Source: Acetatifactor sp. (GTDB taxonomy: Bacteria; Bacillota; Clostridia; Lachnospirales; Lachnospiraceae). From it: a DNA stretch of 64,000 bases. The stretch spans positions 62,001 through 126,000 of the forward strand of contig JAEEVF010000008.1 in the NCBI GenBank assembly GCA_016290775.1, in the 5' to 3' direction. Position 1 is the stretch's first letter; each line of letters begins with the position of its first letter. Shown here in pieces: positions 38,931 through 46,530 of the stretch. The position numbers were made by a program, and so were the translations under genes. The notes under the pieces were generated by a model, which was not told the DNA's origin, searched no databases, and worked only from the letters and a program-made list of their open reading frames with translations.

Positions 38931-40787
38931 ATGAAGCATAAGAATGAGATTTTTGGCGGGATCGTGGTGGGGCTTGTCTCCATCCCGATCTCGATGGGAT
39001 ATGCACAGATTGCGGGATTGCCGCCGGTTTATGGCCTTTACGGGTCGCTGTTGCCAATTCTTTTGTTTGGAGTGTTTTCTTCTTCGAAGCAGTTTATGGT
39101 GGGCGTGGATGCAATGCCTGCTGCCATGGTGGGCGGCATTCTTGCGGAGCTTGGGATCGCTGCGCAGTCGAAGGAAGCACTTCTTTTAGTGCCCGTGACG
39201 TCGCTCCTCGTGGCGTTTTGGTTTTTGATCCTGTTTTTGTTCCGGGCGGGTCGCATTGTCCGGTATATCTCGATCCCGGTGATGGGCGGGTTTATCTCGG
39301 GCGTTGGCGCGACGATCATCATGATGCAGGTTCCAAAGCTTTTTGGAGGGAATCCCGGTACGGGCGAGATCATCGTCCTTTTGGAGAATATCTGGGAGCA
39401 GCAGGGGAGCTTCCACCTGCTTTCGTTCCTTTTGGGTCTTGGGACCATCGTGATCATATTGGTCTGCAAGAGAATAAACCCCAAGGTGCCAATGACGGTT
39501 GTGATGATGATTGTAGGTGCGCTGGCGCAGGCCTTTTTGCATTTGGACCAGCATGGCGTGAAGGTGATGAGCGAGGTGCCCGCGGGGCTGCCAAAGCTTG
39601 TGCTTCCCGGGTTTTGGCGTGAGGCTGGTGAAGGAGTTCGTTTCGCCTTATTCGAGATCGAGGGACTTGCGGAGTATCTGCCAAACCTGGTGATGGAGAC
39701 GCTGGGAATTGCAGGTGTCATCATGGCGCAAACGCTTCTTGCGTCTGGAAATTATGCGAGGAAATATCAAGACAAGTTAAGACCAAACAAGGAATTGGTG
39801 GCATACTGTGCGATGAACCTGGGCGGAGCGCTTGTGGGAAGCGCGCCCATCAACGGAAGTGTGTCGAGAAGTGGCATCGCGGATTCCCTTGGCGTAAGGT
39901 CGCAGCTGGCATCGTTTGTGGCAGGCGGCACCATGCTTTTGATCTTGCTGTTTGGGACGCCGATCCTGCGGTTCCTTCCCGTGCCGATCCTGACGGGCAT
40001 CGTGATCTGCGCACTGATCGGGATTTTGGAGATCCCTTTGGCGAAGAAGCTTTGGAAGACGGGCAAGAACGAATGGCTGGTGTTCATGCTTGCGTTCCTT
40101 GGCGTGATGATCTTTGGAACGCTCAACGGCGTTATCATTGGCGTTCTGCTATCCTTTGGCGAAGTGGCCATGCGTGCGGTAGTGCCGCCGACGGCCTTTG
40201 TCGGAAGGATCCCGGGGCATGGAAATTTTTACTCGTTAAAGCGCAATTCGGCCGCAAGGCCCATAAAGCATACGGTGATCTACCGCTTTAGCGGAAATCT
40301 GTTCTTCGCGAACATCGACTTGTTCTGCAATCAGATCGAGGCCAGCATCAAGGAGGATACAAAGCAGGTCGTCGTGGACGCGCGTGGCATCGGAAGCATT
40401 GACATGACTGCGACGGAGCGTCTTGTGCAGCTCTATGAAAGCCTTCGTGCGCGTGGGATCAAGTTTTACGTAACGGAGCACGACGGATCGCTCAACGACC
40501 AGCTGCGGAGGCTTGGCGGCGGGAGCCTGATCGATAACGGCGCGGTGCACCGCACCATCACGCTGGCCTTGCAGGATGCAGGATTAGAGAAGCCTTACGA
40601 CTTGGTATATTCTGACGGCGACACGGAAGTGGAAAGAAAGCGCTCAAAGCCCGAGGTAGATGAACTCATGCCGGAATTCGAGTGGGCTTTCGGTGCGGAA
40701 GGAACGGGAAGCGAGAAGGCAAAAAAGGAGAAGCAAAGAGAGCCGATCCATCAAGAAAATAAACATGGCGAAATAGGCAAGGTGTAA
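38931..40787 (+). CDS. SulP family anion transporter with STAS domain
   Basis: 618-aa SLC26/SulP transporter for sulfate, bicarbonate or another small anion. The transmembrane region (about 1-415) contains GIVVGLVSIPISMGYAQIAGLPPVYGLYGS, read as VGLVSIPISMGYAQIAGLPP then VYGLYGS, and the family motif GSAPINGSVSRSGIADSLGVRSQLAS within about 300-325. The cytoplasmic STAS domain is about 445-560, with VVVDARGIGSIDMTATERL carrying the usual Asp. The tail is charged and disordered. Four bases separate it from the metallophosphoesterase gene. The anion cannot be assigned. Confidence 0.92.
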   Translation: MKHKNEIFGGIVVGLVSIPISMGYAQIAGLPPVYGLYGSLLPILLFGVFSSSKQFMVGVDAMPAAMVGGILAELGIAAQSKEALLLVPVTSLLVAFWFLILFLFRAGRIVRYISIPVMGGFISGVGATIIMMQVPKLFGGNPGTGEIIVLLENIWEQQGSFHLLSFLLGLGTIVIILVCKRINPKVPMTVVMMIVGALAQAFLHLDQHGVKVMSEVPAGLPKLVLPGFWREAGEGVRFALFEIEGLAEYLPNLVMETLGIAGVIMAQTLLASGNYARKYQDKLRPNKELVAYCAMNLGGALVGSAPINGSVSRSGIADSLGVRSQLASFVAGGTMLLILLFGTPILRFLPVPILTGIVICALIGILEIPLAKKLWKTGKNEWLVFMLAFLGVMIFGTLNGVIIGVLLSFGEVAMRAVVPPTAFVGRIPGHGNFYSLKRNSAARPIKHTVIYRFSGNLFFANIDLFCNQIEASIKEDTKQVVVDARGIGSIDMTATERLVQLYESLRARGIKFYVTEHDGSLNDQLRRLGGGSLIDNGAVHRTITLALQDAGLEKPYDLVYSDGDTEVERKRSKPEVDELMPEFEWAFGAEGTGSEKAKKEKQREPIHQENKHGEIGKV

Positions 40788-40791
40788 GAAA

Positions 40792-41676
40792 ATGAAAAAC
40801 GAAGTAATTGTGGATGAAAAGAAAATGCGCAAAAAGCGAAACCGCAAGCGGTTTTGGCTGGTCATCTTAGTGATCTTTGTGATCTCCCTTCCGGGATATT
40901 ACTGCGGCCTGACGGTGAAGCGTTATGAGGTGCAGGATGCGCGGATCCAGGGGAGCGTGCGCATTGCACTGATCACGGACCTGCACTCCTGCAAATACGG
41001 AAAGAACCAGGAAAAGCTCCTTCGCGCGATCGAAGAGCAAAAGCCGGACGTTATCCTTCTCGGCGGTGACATCATTGACGATCACCTTCCAACGGGACCT
41101 GCTGAGGTTTTCCTTGAGGGGATTTCGGGGAAATATCCCATCTATTACGTGACGGGAAACCATGAGTGCTGGTCGGGAAAAGAAAACTACCAGGCCTCCA
41201 TGGCGATCATAGAAAAGTACGAGATCAAAAGGCTCGCGGGAGACTGCGAGGTATTAAACGTAAACGGTACGGAGTTTGTGCTCGGCGGCATTGACGACCC
41301 TTATGCGGCCATGGTGGAATCCATGATCTGGAGCAAGGAGCTTTCTGACGTAATGGAAGGAGCGGACGAAAAGGCTTCGGGAGCATATACCGTGCTTTTG
41401 TCGCACCGGCCGGAATCGTTTGAGGCGTACGTAAACAAGGGAGTTGACCTGGCGCTGGCAGGCCATGCCCACGGCGGGCAGTGGCGCATACCGTTTCTCA
41501 TCAATGGCATGTTTGCGCCGGACCAAGGCCTTTTTCCGAAATATGCCGGCGGGCGTTATGAAAAGGACGGCACGACCATGATCGTAAGCCGCGGGCTTGC
41601 GCGGGAATCAACGATCTTGCCAAGATTTTGCAACCCTCCGGAGCTCGTGATCATCGATCTTGTGGGTGCGAAATAA
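40792..41676 (+). CDS. Membrane-anchored metallophosphoesterase
   Basis: 294-aa calcineurin-like phosphoesterase of the YkuE/LpxH-related group. A basic N-terminus and one membrane span (about 22-42) place the catalytic domain outside. The metal-binding motifs are all present: ITDLHSCKYG, LLGGDIIDD, YVTGNHECW, LLSHRPE and AGHAHGGQWRIP. Homologues act on phospholipid-like or nucleotide substrates; this one cannot be assigned. It is translationally close to the SulP gene (4 bp), suggesting a shared transcript. Confidence 0.9.
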   Translation: MKNEVIVDEKKMRKKRNRKRFWLVILVIFVISLPGYYCGLTVKRYEVQDARIQGSVRIALITDLHSCKYGKNQEKLLRAIEEQKPDVILLGGDIIDDHLPTGPAEVFLEGISGKYPIYYVTGNHECWSGKENYQASMAIIEKYEIKRLAGDCEVLNVNGTEFVLGGIDDPYAAMVESMIWSKELSDVMEGADEKASGAYTVLLSHRPESFEAYVNKGVDLALAGHAHGGQWRIPFLINGMFAPDQGLFPKYAGGRYEKDGTTMIVSRGLARESTILPRFCNPPELVIIDLVGAK

Positions 41677-41701
41677 TATGCAAAAAATTTAAAAATATGT
41701 A

Positions 41702-41732
41702 TTGACCTTATAGTGAACTATAATGATATCTT
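41702..41732 (+). promoter_or_regulatory. MerR-type promoter with palindromic operator
   Basis: TTGACC at 41702 and TATCTT at 41727 are separated by 19 bp, the over-long spacer typical of MerR-controlled promoters. The palindrome TTATAGTGAACTATAA (7-bp arms, 2-bp centre) at 41708-41723 fills the spacer. Confidence 0.6.
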
Positions 41733-41753
41733 GAGTTCACAGGAGGAAAAGAT

Positions 41754-42641
41754 ATGATCACCATTCAAGGATTTGCAAAGCTTTGCGGATGCAATGCACA
41801 GACGCTTCGTTACTACGATAAGATCGGTCTTCTCGCGCCGGCGAAGGTGGACGAGTGGACGGGCTATCGGTATTATGAGGAAGAGCAGGCAATGCTTTTC
41901 GTAAAGATCAAAAACCTTCAGCTGGCAGACTTTTCCATCGAGGAGATCAAAGGACTTCTCGATCAGGATGACGAAGCCTTGGCGCGCGCGTTTGAGGTGA
42001 AGATCAAGGAGCAGCAGGCGAAGCTCGAGCAGATCAAGAAAATTCAAGAATCATATCTGATTGAAAAGATGGAAATGAAGAAGATCGTGAACACGATGAC
42101 TAATTTTATTGAGGAGCAGGTTCAGAGTCCCGCGCTTTGGGAGGAATGCGGCGTAAACCCGAAGGAGGAGACGCAGCTGGTGGCAAAGGCCCATGAATTA
42201 CTGGCGAATTGGATGACGCAGTGCAAGGAGATGGGCGAGGAAGTGTTCCTGAACGTGGATGATCGCGAGGTGGCCGGCGCAAAGAAGATCGGTAAGGTGC
42301 TGGAGAAGGGCGACTGGAAGGAAGCCCAGAAGATCGTTCTGAGTAAGGAAAGTCGTAAGGATGAAGAAGGAAAGATCCCTGCAAATGCAAAGCTTTTGTT
42401 TGAGCGACACGATTGGGCGCACGTTTCGGATTGGATCGATGAGTTGCCTGCGCGCGCGGAGGGCGAAGAATATTATTTCCGCTTCAACGTGGCGGAGGAC
42501 AGCGCAGTTCTTGAGCCCGGCTTTACCATGACCTTCATGCTTCTCATGGCGGCGGAATATGAAAACTTCATCGGCGGCATCAACTGCTTTGTGAACAAGA
42601 GCCAGGATGGGAAGAACCACTTTGAGATGCTGAAGAAATGA
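41754..42641 (+). CDS. MerR-family transcriptional regulator
   Basis: 295-aa regulator. The N-terminal winged helix (1-70) has ITIQGFAKLCGCNAQTLRYYDKIGLL and the second element EWTGYRYYEEEQ. A dimerisation helix is at about 80-120. The C-terminal region (about 130-295) is longer than in classical metal sensors and has no Cys cluster, so a small-molecule ligand domain is more likely than metal sensing. A strong AGGAGG site precedes the ATG. The palindrome in its promoter spacer suggests autoregulation. Confidence 0.88.
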   Translation: MITIQGFAKLCGCNAQTLRYYDKIGLLAPAKVDEWTGYRYYEEEQAMLFVKIKNLQLADFSIEEIKGLLDQDDEALARAFEVKIKEQQAKLEQIKKIQESYLIEKMEMKKIVNTMTNFIEEQVQSPALWEECGVNPKEETQLVAKAHELLANWMTQCKEMGEEVFLNVDDREVAGAKKIGKVLEKGDWKEAQKIVLSKESRKDEEGKIPANAKLLFERHDWAHVSDWIDELPARAEGEEYYFRFNVAEDSAVLEPGFTMTFMLLMAAEYENFIGGINCFVNKSQDGKNHFEMLKK

Positions 42642-42646
42642 TCCTG

Positions 42647-43594
42647 CTATAAAAGCATGGAGGAGAATACGGACATAAAGACCGTGATGGTGATAATGGA
42701 AATGACCGTGGATACGGCAATGGCGGAGGACAAGATTTTTGTGTCCTCCCCTATTTTTTCTGCCTGGATCATGGGAAGATTCCCGACAGGCACTGCTGCC
42801 ATGAGGCACATGGCCAGGGTCGCCACCGGATCAAAGGACAGAGCATGCATCACGAAAACGATCGCGATCGGAAGCAAAACCATACGCAGTGCGACATAGC
42901 CCCAAATGCGAGCATCCTTAAGGGATTCCGCAATCTTTGACCTTGCGATGGAGACGCCAAGAAGCGCCATGGAAAGGAACACGGTGGCGTTGCCGACATA
43001 CTGGATCGTGTTAGAAACAAGGGGCGGAAGCTCAATGCTAAACCAGAATACCACAAGGCTCAGGATCGCCATGACCGTGCCCGGATTGATGACGTTCAAA
43101 AGCGGATGCTTGGTTTTCTCATTTGGATCAACGTTCTTGCCCTTCCCCAAAACAGTCAGGCCGTGGGTATAAAACAGCAGGCTGTAGAACACGTTGATCA
43201 CGATGACATAAAGGATCGCATTGGCAGGCAACACGGCCCTTGCCACGGGGATCCCAAGAAATCCCGTGTTGGTATATACCGTCATGAGGTTGTAAAAGCG
43301 GCGTTTGTCAGGCTGCGCGCGAAGAATGCGAGGGAGAATGAAACCCAAAACAATGAGCAGCGCATAAAAAGCCACGCCAAGACCGGCCGCAATGACCAGG
43401 TCCCCCCGCGTTGCCGTAATGCCGCCGGAAAGGATGGAGGCCATGATCAAGGCGGGGTTACATACGTCCACCACGATGGCGGAAAGCTTTTTGGATGTCA
43501 GGGCGTCAACGACGCCCTTTTTTTGTAAGTATATGCCGATGGCGACGAGAATGCAGATCACGCCCATCTGTTGTAGGATCACGCTTAAACTCAT
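42647..43594 (-). CDS. AEC family (auxin efflux carrier-like) permease
   Basis: 315-aa membrane protein with about 10 hydrophobic spans in two five-helix halves. The start MSLSVILQQMGVICILVAIGIYL at 43594 has an AGAAGGA site; 13 earlier in-frame codons are polar and have no site. Family features include VVDVCNPALIMASIL and TVYTNTGFLGIPVARAVLP. Bacterial members export or import malate and other carboxylates. It is convergent with the MerR gene, with only 5 bp between stops. Confidence 0.88.
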   Translation of the reverse strand: MSLSVILQQMGVICILVAIGIYLQKKGVVDALTSKKLSAIVVDVCNPALIMASILSGGITATRGDLVIAAGLGVAFYALLIVLGFILPRILRAQPDKRRFYNLMTVYTNTGFLGIPVARAVLPANAILYVIVINVFYSLLFYTHGLTVLGKGKNVDPNEKTKHPLLNVINPGTVMAILSLVVFWFSIELPPLVSNTIQYVGNATVFLSMALLGVSIARSKIAESLKDARIWGYVALRMVLLPIAIVFVMHALSFDPVATLAMCLMAAVPVGNLPMIQAEKIGEDTKILSSAIAVSTVISIITITVFMSVFSSMLL

Positions 43595-43727
43595 GAGTGG
43601 TTGTCCTTCTCTTCTCTGTATGCGATGCGACAATTATAAATCTTTGATAAATGGGATGCAAGAGCGCGGCCGCGTATTTTTTACGATATTACGCCCAGAA
43701 TTTGACCTAAAGGCGGAAAAATATAAA

Positions 43728-43832
43728 AATTTAAACTAAAACTTTAAATTTCTGTTGACAACTGGTTTTGGGACGTGATATATTAACCTTGCCGGCAAGC
43801 AAAAGTTAAAATATTTAAACTGATACTTTAAT
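43728..43832 (+). promoter_or_regulatory. Promoter of the DUF2975 gene flanked by two matching operator-like palindromes
   Basis: TTGACA at 43755 and TATATT at 43779 are separated by 18 bp. TTTAAACTAAAACTTTAAA starts at 43729 and TTTAAACTGATACTTTAAT at 43814; each is an interrupted dyad. They sit just upstream of the -35 and just downstream of the transcription start, where paired repressor dimers could loop or block. The nearby YozG-like regulator is the obvious candidate, which is inference. Confidence 0.65.
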
Positions 43833-43850
43833 TCCAAAGGAGGAATTGTC

Positions 43851-44477
43851 ATGAGTAAGGTAAAGAATAGTGCAGAAAAGAAGAGAATGCGTCGGTCGAA
43901 TCTTGCGGTCGGTTTGTCGACCGTGATCGTGATATTACTGTTGTTTCAGGTGAGGGATTTTGTGAGAGCCATGGTTGCAAAGAGCGACAGCTATGAGATC
44001 CGCTATGAACTGGCGAGCGACACCATTGGCAATGGGCAGCAGGTTTACAAGCTGTACAAAAACGGGGAGTACATGTCGGACATTGACGTCAACCAATACG
44101 AGCTTTTGGATGAAAATGGAAAGACGGATGTTCGGTTCTGCGTCCTCATGGAGGAGGCGAAGAGGCTGACATATTCGATCATCCTTGGCGCGATGATGTT
44201 TGTTGTCATGATGATCGTGATCAGCACGGGTCAGGGTTCGCCCTTTACGCACGAGAACGCAAAGCGCATCCGCCTCATCGGCGCGCTGCAGTTTGCCCTC
44301 GCGATCGCGCCTGGTCTGGTACCGTTCCTCATGAGCTTTTTCAAATTTGAGTATGCGTACATGCCGCTCACCTTAAACGGTTTTTACATGCTCGTCATTG
44401 GCTTTGCGATCATGGTGATCGCGCAGGTGTTTGACTACGGCGTGAAGCTCCAGGAAGACGTGGATTCGATTGCATAA
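43851..44477 (+). CDS. DUF2975 membrane protein
   Basis: 208-aa protein with four membrane spans at about 23-41, 106-126, 141-163 and 177-197. The conserved DUF2975 piece GQGSPFTHENAKRIRLIGALQF lies at about 128-148 (GQGSPFTHENAKRIRLIG). A soluble loop (45-100) is extracytoplasmic. DUF2975 proteins are usually encoded next to a small YozG-type helix-turn-helix protein, as here. Function unknown. Ribosome site AAGGAGGAATT precedes the ATG. Confidence 0.82.
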   Translation: MSKVKNSAEKKRMRRSNLAVGLSTVIVILLLFQVRDFVRAMVAKSDSYEIRYELASDTIGNGQQVYKLYKNGEYMSDIDVNQYELLDENGKTDVRFCVLMEEAKRLTYSIILGAMMFVVMMIVISTGQGSPFTHENAKRIRLIGALQFALAIAPGLVPFLMSFFKFEYAYMPLTLNGFYMLVIGFAIMVIAQVFDYGVKLQEDVDSIA

Positions 44478-44478
44478 C

Positions 44479-44571
44479 GTGCCAAAAAGAACCGTCCAGG
44501 GCTTGTAATGCGCAGCATTCCATGATCCCGACTGAAAGGAGGGACGTGACGAAGGTCACGCCCAGTGGCAC
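44479..44571. repeat. REP-like palindromic repeat, copy A
   Basis: A 93-bp unit bounded by GTGCC and GGCAC. It holds AAGAACCGTCC, an imperfect hairpin AATGCGCAGCATT, and GACGTGACGAAGGTCACG. The same unit occurs at 49504-49592 with only a few differences. It lies between the DUF2975 gene and its regulator. Confidence 0.85.
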
Positions 44572-44577
44572 ACAAAT

Positions 44578-44606
44578 GTGCCAAAAAGAACCGTCCCCAG
44601 TGGCAC
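44578..44606. repeat. Minimal REP-like unit next to copy A
   Basis: GTGCCAAAAAGAACCGTCCC...AGTGGCAC, 29 bp, the outer arms of copy A without its internal hairpins. Its end abuts the ribosome binding site of the regulator gene. Confidence 0.8.
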
Positions 44607-44620
44607 AAAGGAGGTTTTAA

Positions 44621-44821
44621 ATGATCATAATGAGGTTAGACCGCATGATGGCGGATCGAAAAATATCGTTAAATGAACTAGCGGAAAAGGTTGGCATGAC
44701 CAACGTCAACCTTTCCAACCTGAAAACCGGGAAGATGAAGGGTATTCGCTTTGAGACCCTCGAGGCGATCTGCAAGGTGCTGGATTGCCAGCCGGGAGAC
44801 CTTATGGAATATAAGCCGTAA
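44621..44821 (+). CDS. YozG-like helix-turn-helix regulator
   Basis: 66-aa Cro/C1-type DNA-binding protein, one domain only: LDRMMADRKISLNELAEKVGMTNVNLSNLKTGKMKGIRF, then LEAICKVLDCQPGDLMEY. This is the small regulator normally paired with DUF2975. AAAGGAGG lies 7 bp upstream and directly follows a REP-like unit. It probably controls the promoter with the paired palindromes at 43728-43832. Confidence 0.88.
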   Translation: MIIMRLDRMMADRKISLNELAEKVGMTNVNLSNLKTGKMKGIRFETLEAICKVLDCQPGDLMEYKP

Positions 44822-44873
44822 AAGGCTTCACGCCCGAAAAATAAGGGGCAATGGATCGGCCCAAAGAAAACAC

Positions 44874-44902
44874 TTGCGCATTTTCCGATTATCAGTTATA
44901 TT
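44874..44902 (+). promoter_or_regulatory. Promoter of the DUF3881 gene
   Basis: TTGCGC and TATATT are separated by 17 bp, 45 bp before the ATG. Confidence 0.6.
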
Positions 44903-44947
44903 ATGAGGACAAGGCAAAAATTGATTTTTCGGGAGGAGGTGAGATCC

Positions 44948-45835
44948 ATGCATAAGTACTTACGCGCCATTGGCTTTAGCCAGCTTACGGACCGCAAAAA
45001 GTTAAAGGAGCTTCTGACGGATGCCATCATGACGGCAGACAAAAGAGGCTATACCATGAACCAAGAAAACGTCATGCTCGGCGAGTTTTGCAAGGATTTC
45101 GCCGATTCCATGGGTATCGCCGTTTGTGGCGAATTTGATGATGACGACAAGTTTGTCTACGAGTATTATTATCCGTACCTTCGCGGCGCGGGCGTGACGA
45201 CGCGGGAGGACGTTTCCGTGGAGCGCCACAGCGCTCGGGATTCCTATGCAGGCGTCGTGGAGGACGTGAACATGGGCATCTCCATGATATTCTACCTCCA
45301 GAACATGATCCCTTATGTGAATGCGCAGACGGCGGGCCGACTTCCCATCCGCGGAACGACGCTGACCCTTTCCGGGCTGTCTCTTAGCGGATCGATCCTG
45401 CTTCCGATCCACGTGGATGAGGAGCAAAAGGACCAGCTTCGTCGCCGCACCATCGCAAGGAACAAGCTGATCGAGGAGGCCAAGAAGGGCAGCGAGGAAG
45501 CCATGGAAACCTTGACGCTCGAGGACATGGACACTTATTCCGCGATCAATGCCAGAATCCAGCGCGAGGACGTGTTCTCCATCGTGGATACCTTCTTTAT
45601 GCCTTACGGTATGGAGTGCGATCTTTATTCCGTGATGGGCGAGATCGTGGGCATGCGCCTTGTTACCAATCAGGTTTCGGGCGAGAAGATATATATCTTA
45701 ACAATTTGCTGTAATGAATTGACATTTGACGTTTGTATCAATATAATAGATTTGTTGGGTGAGCCGCAGGTCGGCAGGCGCTTCAAAGGCAATGTCTGGC
45801 TGCAGGGCTATATCAACTTCCCCGACAATTACTAA
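44948..45835 (+). CDS. DUF3881 family protein
   Basis: 295-aa soluble protein beginning MHKYLRAIGFSQLTDRKKLKELL and including PYLRGAGVTTREDVSVERHSARDSYAGVVED (as YLRGAGVTTREDVSVERH) and GRLPIRGTTLTLSGLSLSGSI. It matches DUF3881, a family of Lachnospiraceae and relatives with no known activity. GGAGGT lies 7 bp before the ATG at 44948; upstream in-frame codons overlap that site. tRNA-Arg follows only 7 bp after the stop, and they share a terminator. Confidence 0.82.
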   Translation: MHKYLRAIGFSQLTDRKKLKELLTDAIMTADKRGYTMNQENVMLGEFCKDFADSMGIAVCGEFDDDDKFVYEYYYPYLRGAGVTTREDVSVERHSARDSYAGVVEDVNMGISMIFYLQNMIPYVNAQTAGRLPIRGTTLTLSGLSLSGSILLPIHVDEEQKDQLRRRTIARNKLIEEAKKGSEEAMETLTLEDMDTYSAINARIQREDVFSIVDTFFMPYGMECDLYSVMGEIVGMRLVTNQVSGEKIYILTICCNELTFDVCINIIDLLGEPQVGRRFKGNVWLQGYINFPDNY

Positions 45836-45842
45836 TACAGGC

Positions 45843-45914
45843 GTTCCTTTAGTTAAATGGATATAACAGGCCCCTCCTAAGGGCCAGTTGAGGGTTCGAT
45901 TCCCCCAAGGAACA
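45843..45914 (+). tRNA. tRNA-Arg (anticodon CCT)
   Basis: A 72-nt cloverleaf. The acceptor stem GTTCCTT pairs with AAGGAAC. The anticodon stem GGCCC/GGGCC encloses the loop CTCCTAA, so the anticodon is CCT (45876-45878), decoding AGG. The T arm GAGGGTTCGATTCCCCC is standard. The 3' CCA is not encoded, so it depends on the CCA-adding enzyme at 57438-59609. Confidence 0.93.
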
Positions 45915-45916
45915 TA

Positions 45917-45951
45917 CAAGGCCGGAAACGTGAGTTTCCGGCCTTGTTTTA
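45917..45951 (+). terminator. Terminator after tRNA-Arg (recurrent type, copy 1)
   Basis: CAAGGCCGGAAAC pairs perfectly with GTTTCCGGCCTTG around GTGA, then TTTTATT. Nearly the same hairpin recurs at 48732 and 49591. Confidence 0.92.
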
Positions 45952-45975
45952 TTCTAAAAGCCACGAAGGGTTTTT

Positions 45976-46092
45976 GATGAACGACAAAATCTCTTGATGA
46001 ACGACGTTTTTTGGCCATTTTACGTCGTTCATCAAAAATTTATGTAGTTCGTCAATTGGTTGTTGCATTTTTACCGGGTTTCCCCTCATAAT
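45976..46092 (+). promoter_or_regulatory. Box-controlled promoter P1
   Basis: Two forward boxes, GTCGTTCATC at 46024 and GTAGTTCGTC at 46044, are 20 bp apart. The -35 TTGCAT starts at 46063, 19 bp after the second box, and the -10 is CATAAT at 46087 (18-bp spacer). P1 alone also has two reversed boxes GATGAACGAC at 45976 and 45996, again 20 bp apart, making the whole array nearly symmetrical. It drives the small secreted protein and lipoprotein paralogue 3, and explains most of the 327-bp gene-free gap. Confidence 0.75.
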
Positions 46093-46162
46093 GGAAACTA
46101 CCAAGTGTTATGCGCATACATAAGGGACGAAAACAAATTAAACAAATGGAGGAAAAAGCACA

Positions 46163-46510
46163 ATGAAAAAGAAAATCAAAAAAGTCCTTACAGGCATTTG
46201 TCTTGCAGTCGCCCTTTTGTTATGTGGCATTCCCGCTCCAAAGGTATCAGCAGCGTATGATACCTGTTTGGATGTTCGTGATTATGGATATCATCGTTAT
46301 ACGATGCGCACATATGAATACGACCAGCATCGTAGTATAGAAATTGAAACGAAGGAGTCACTATTCTTTTACAACGGACATTTTTATGCGACTAGGGAGT
46401 ATGATGTTTTTCATGAGTGGAAAAGGGTTGAAATCTGTATATGCGGCTTAGGGAAGGAGAGTCCTTTTTATAAGATTTCTACTCGTAAAGAAACGGTAAT
46501 GCTATATTAG
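46163..46510 (+). CDS. Small secreted protein
   Basis: 115-aa protein with a clear signal peptide (MKKKIKKVLTGICLAVALLL; probable cleavage after KVSA at about 30). The mature part of about 85 residues is rich in Tyr, His and charged residues (YGYHRYTMRTYEYDQHRS) and has three Cys. No domain recognised. It is followed after 20 bp by lipoprotein paralogue 3, in the same transcript from P1. Lower GC than the core genes suggests separate ancestry. Confidence 0.7.
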   Translation: MKKKIKKVLTGICLAVALLLCGIPAPKVSAAYDTCLDVRDYGYHRYTMRTYEYDQHRSIEIETKESLFFYNGHFYATREYDVFHEWKRVEICICGLGKESPFYKISTRKETVMLY

Positions 46511-46530
46511 AAATTCGAAAGAGGTTAAGG

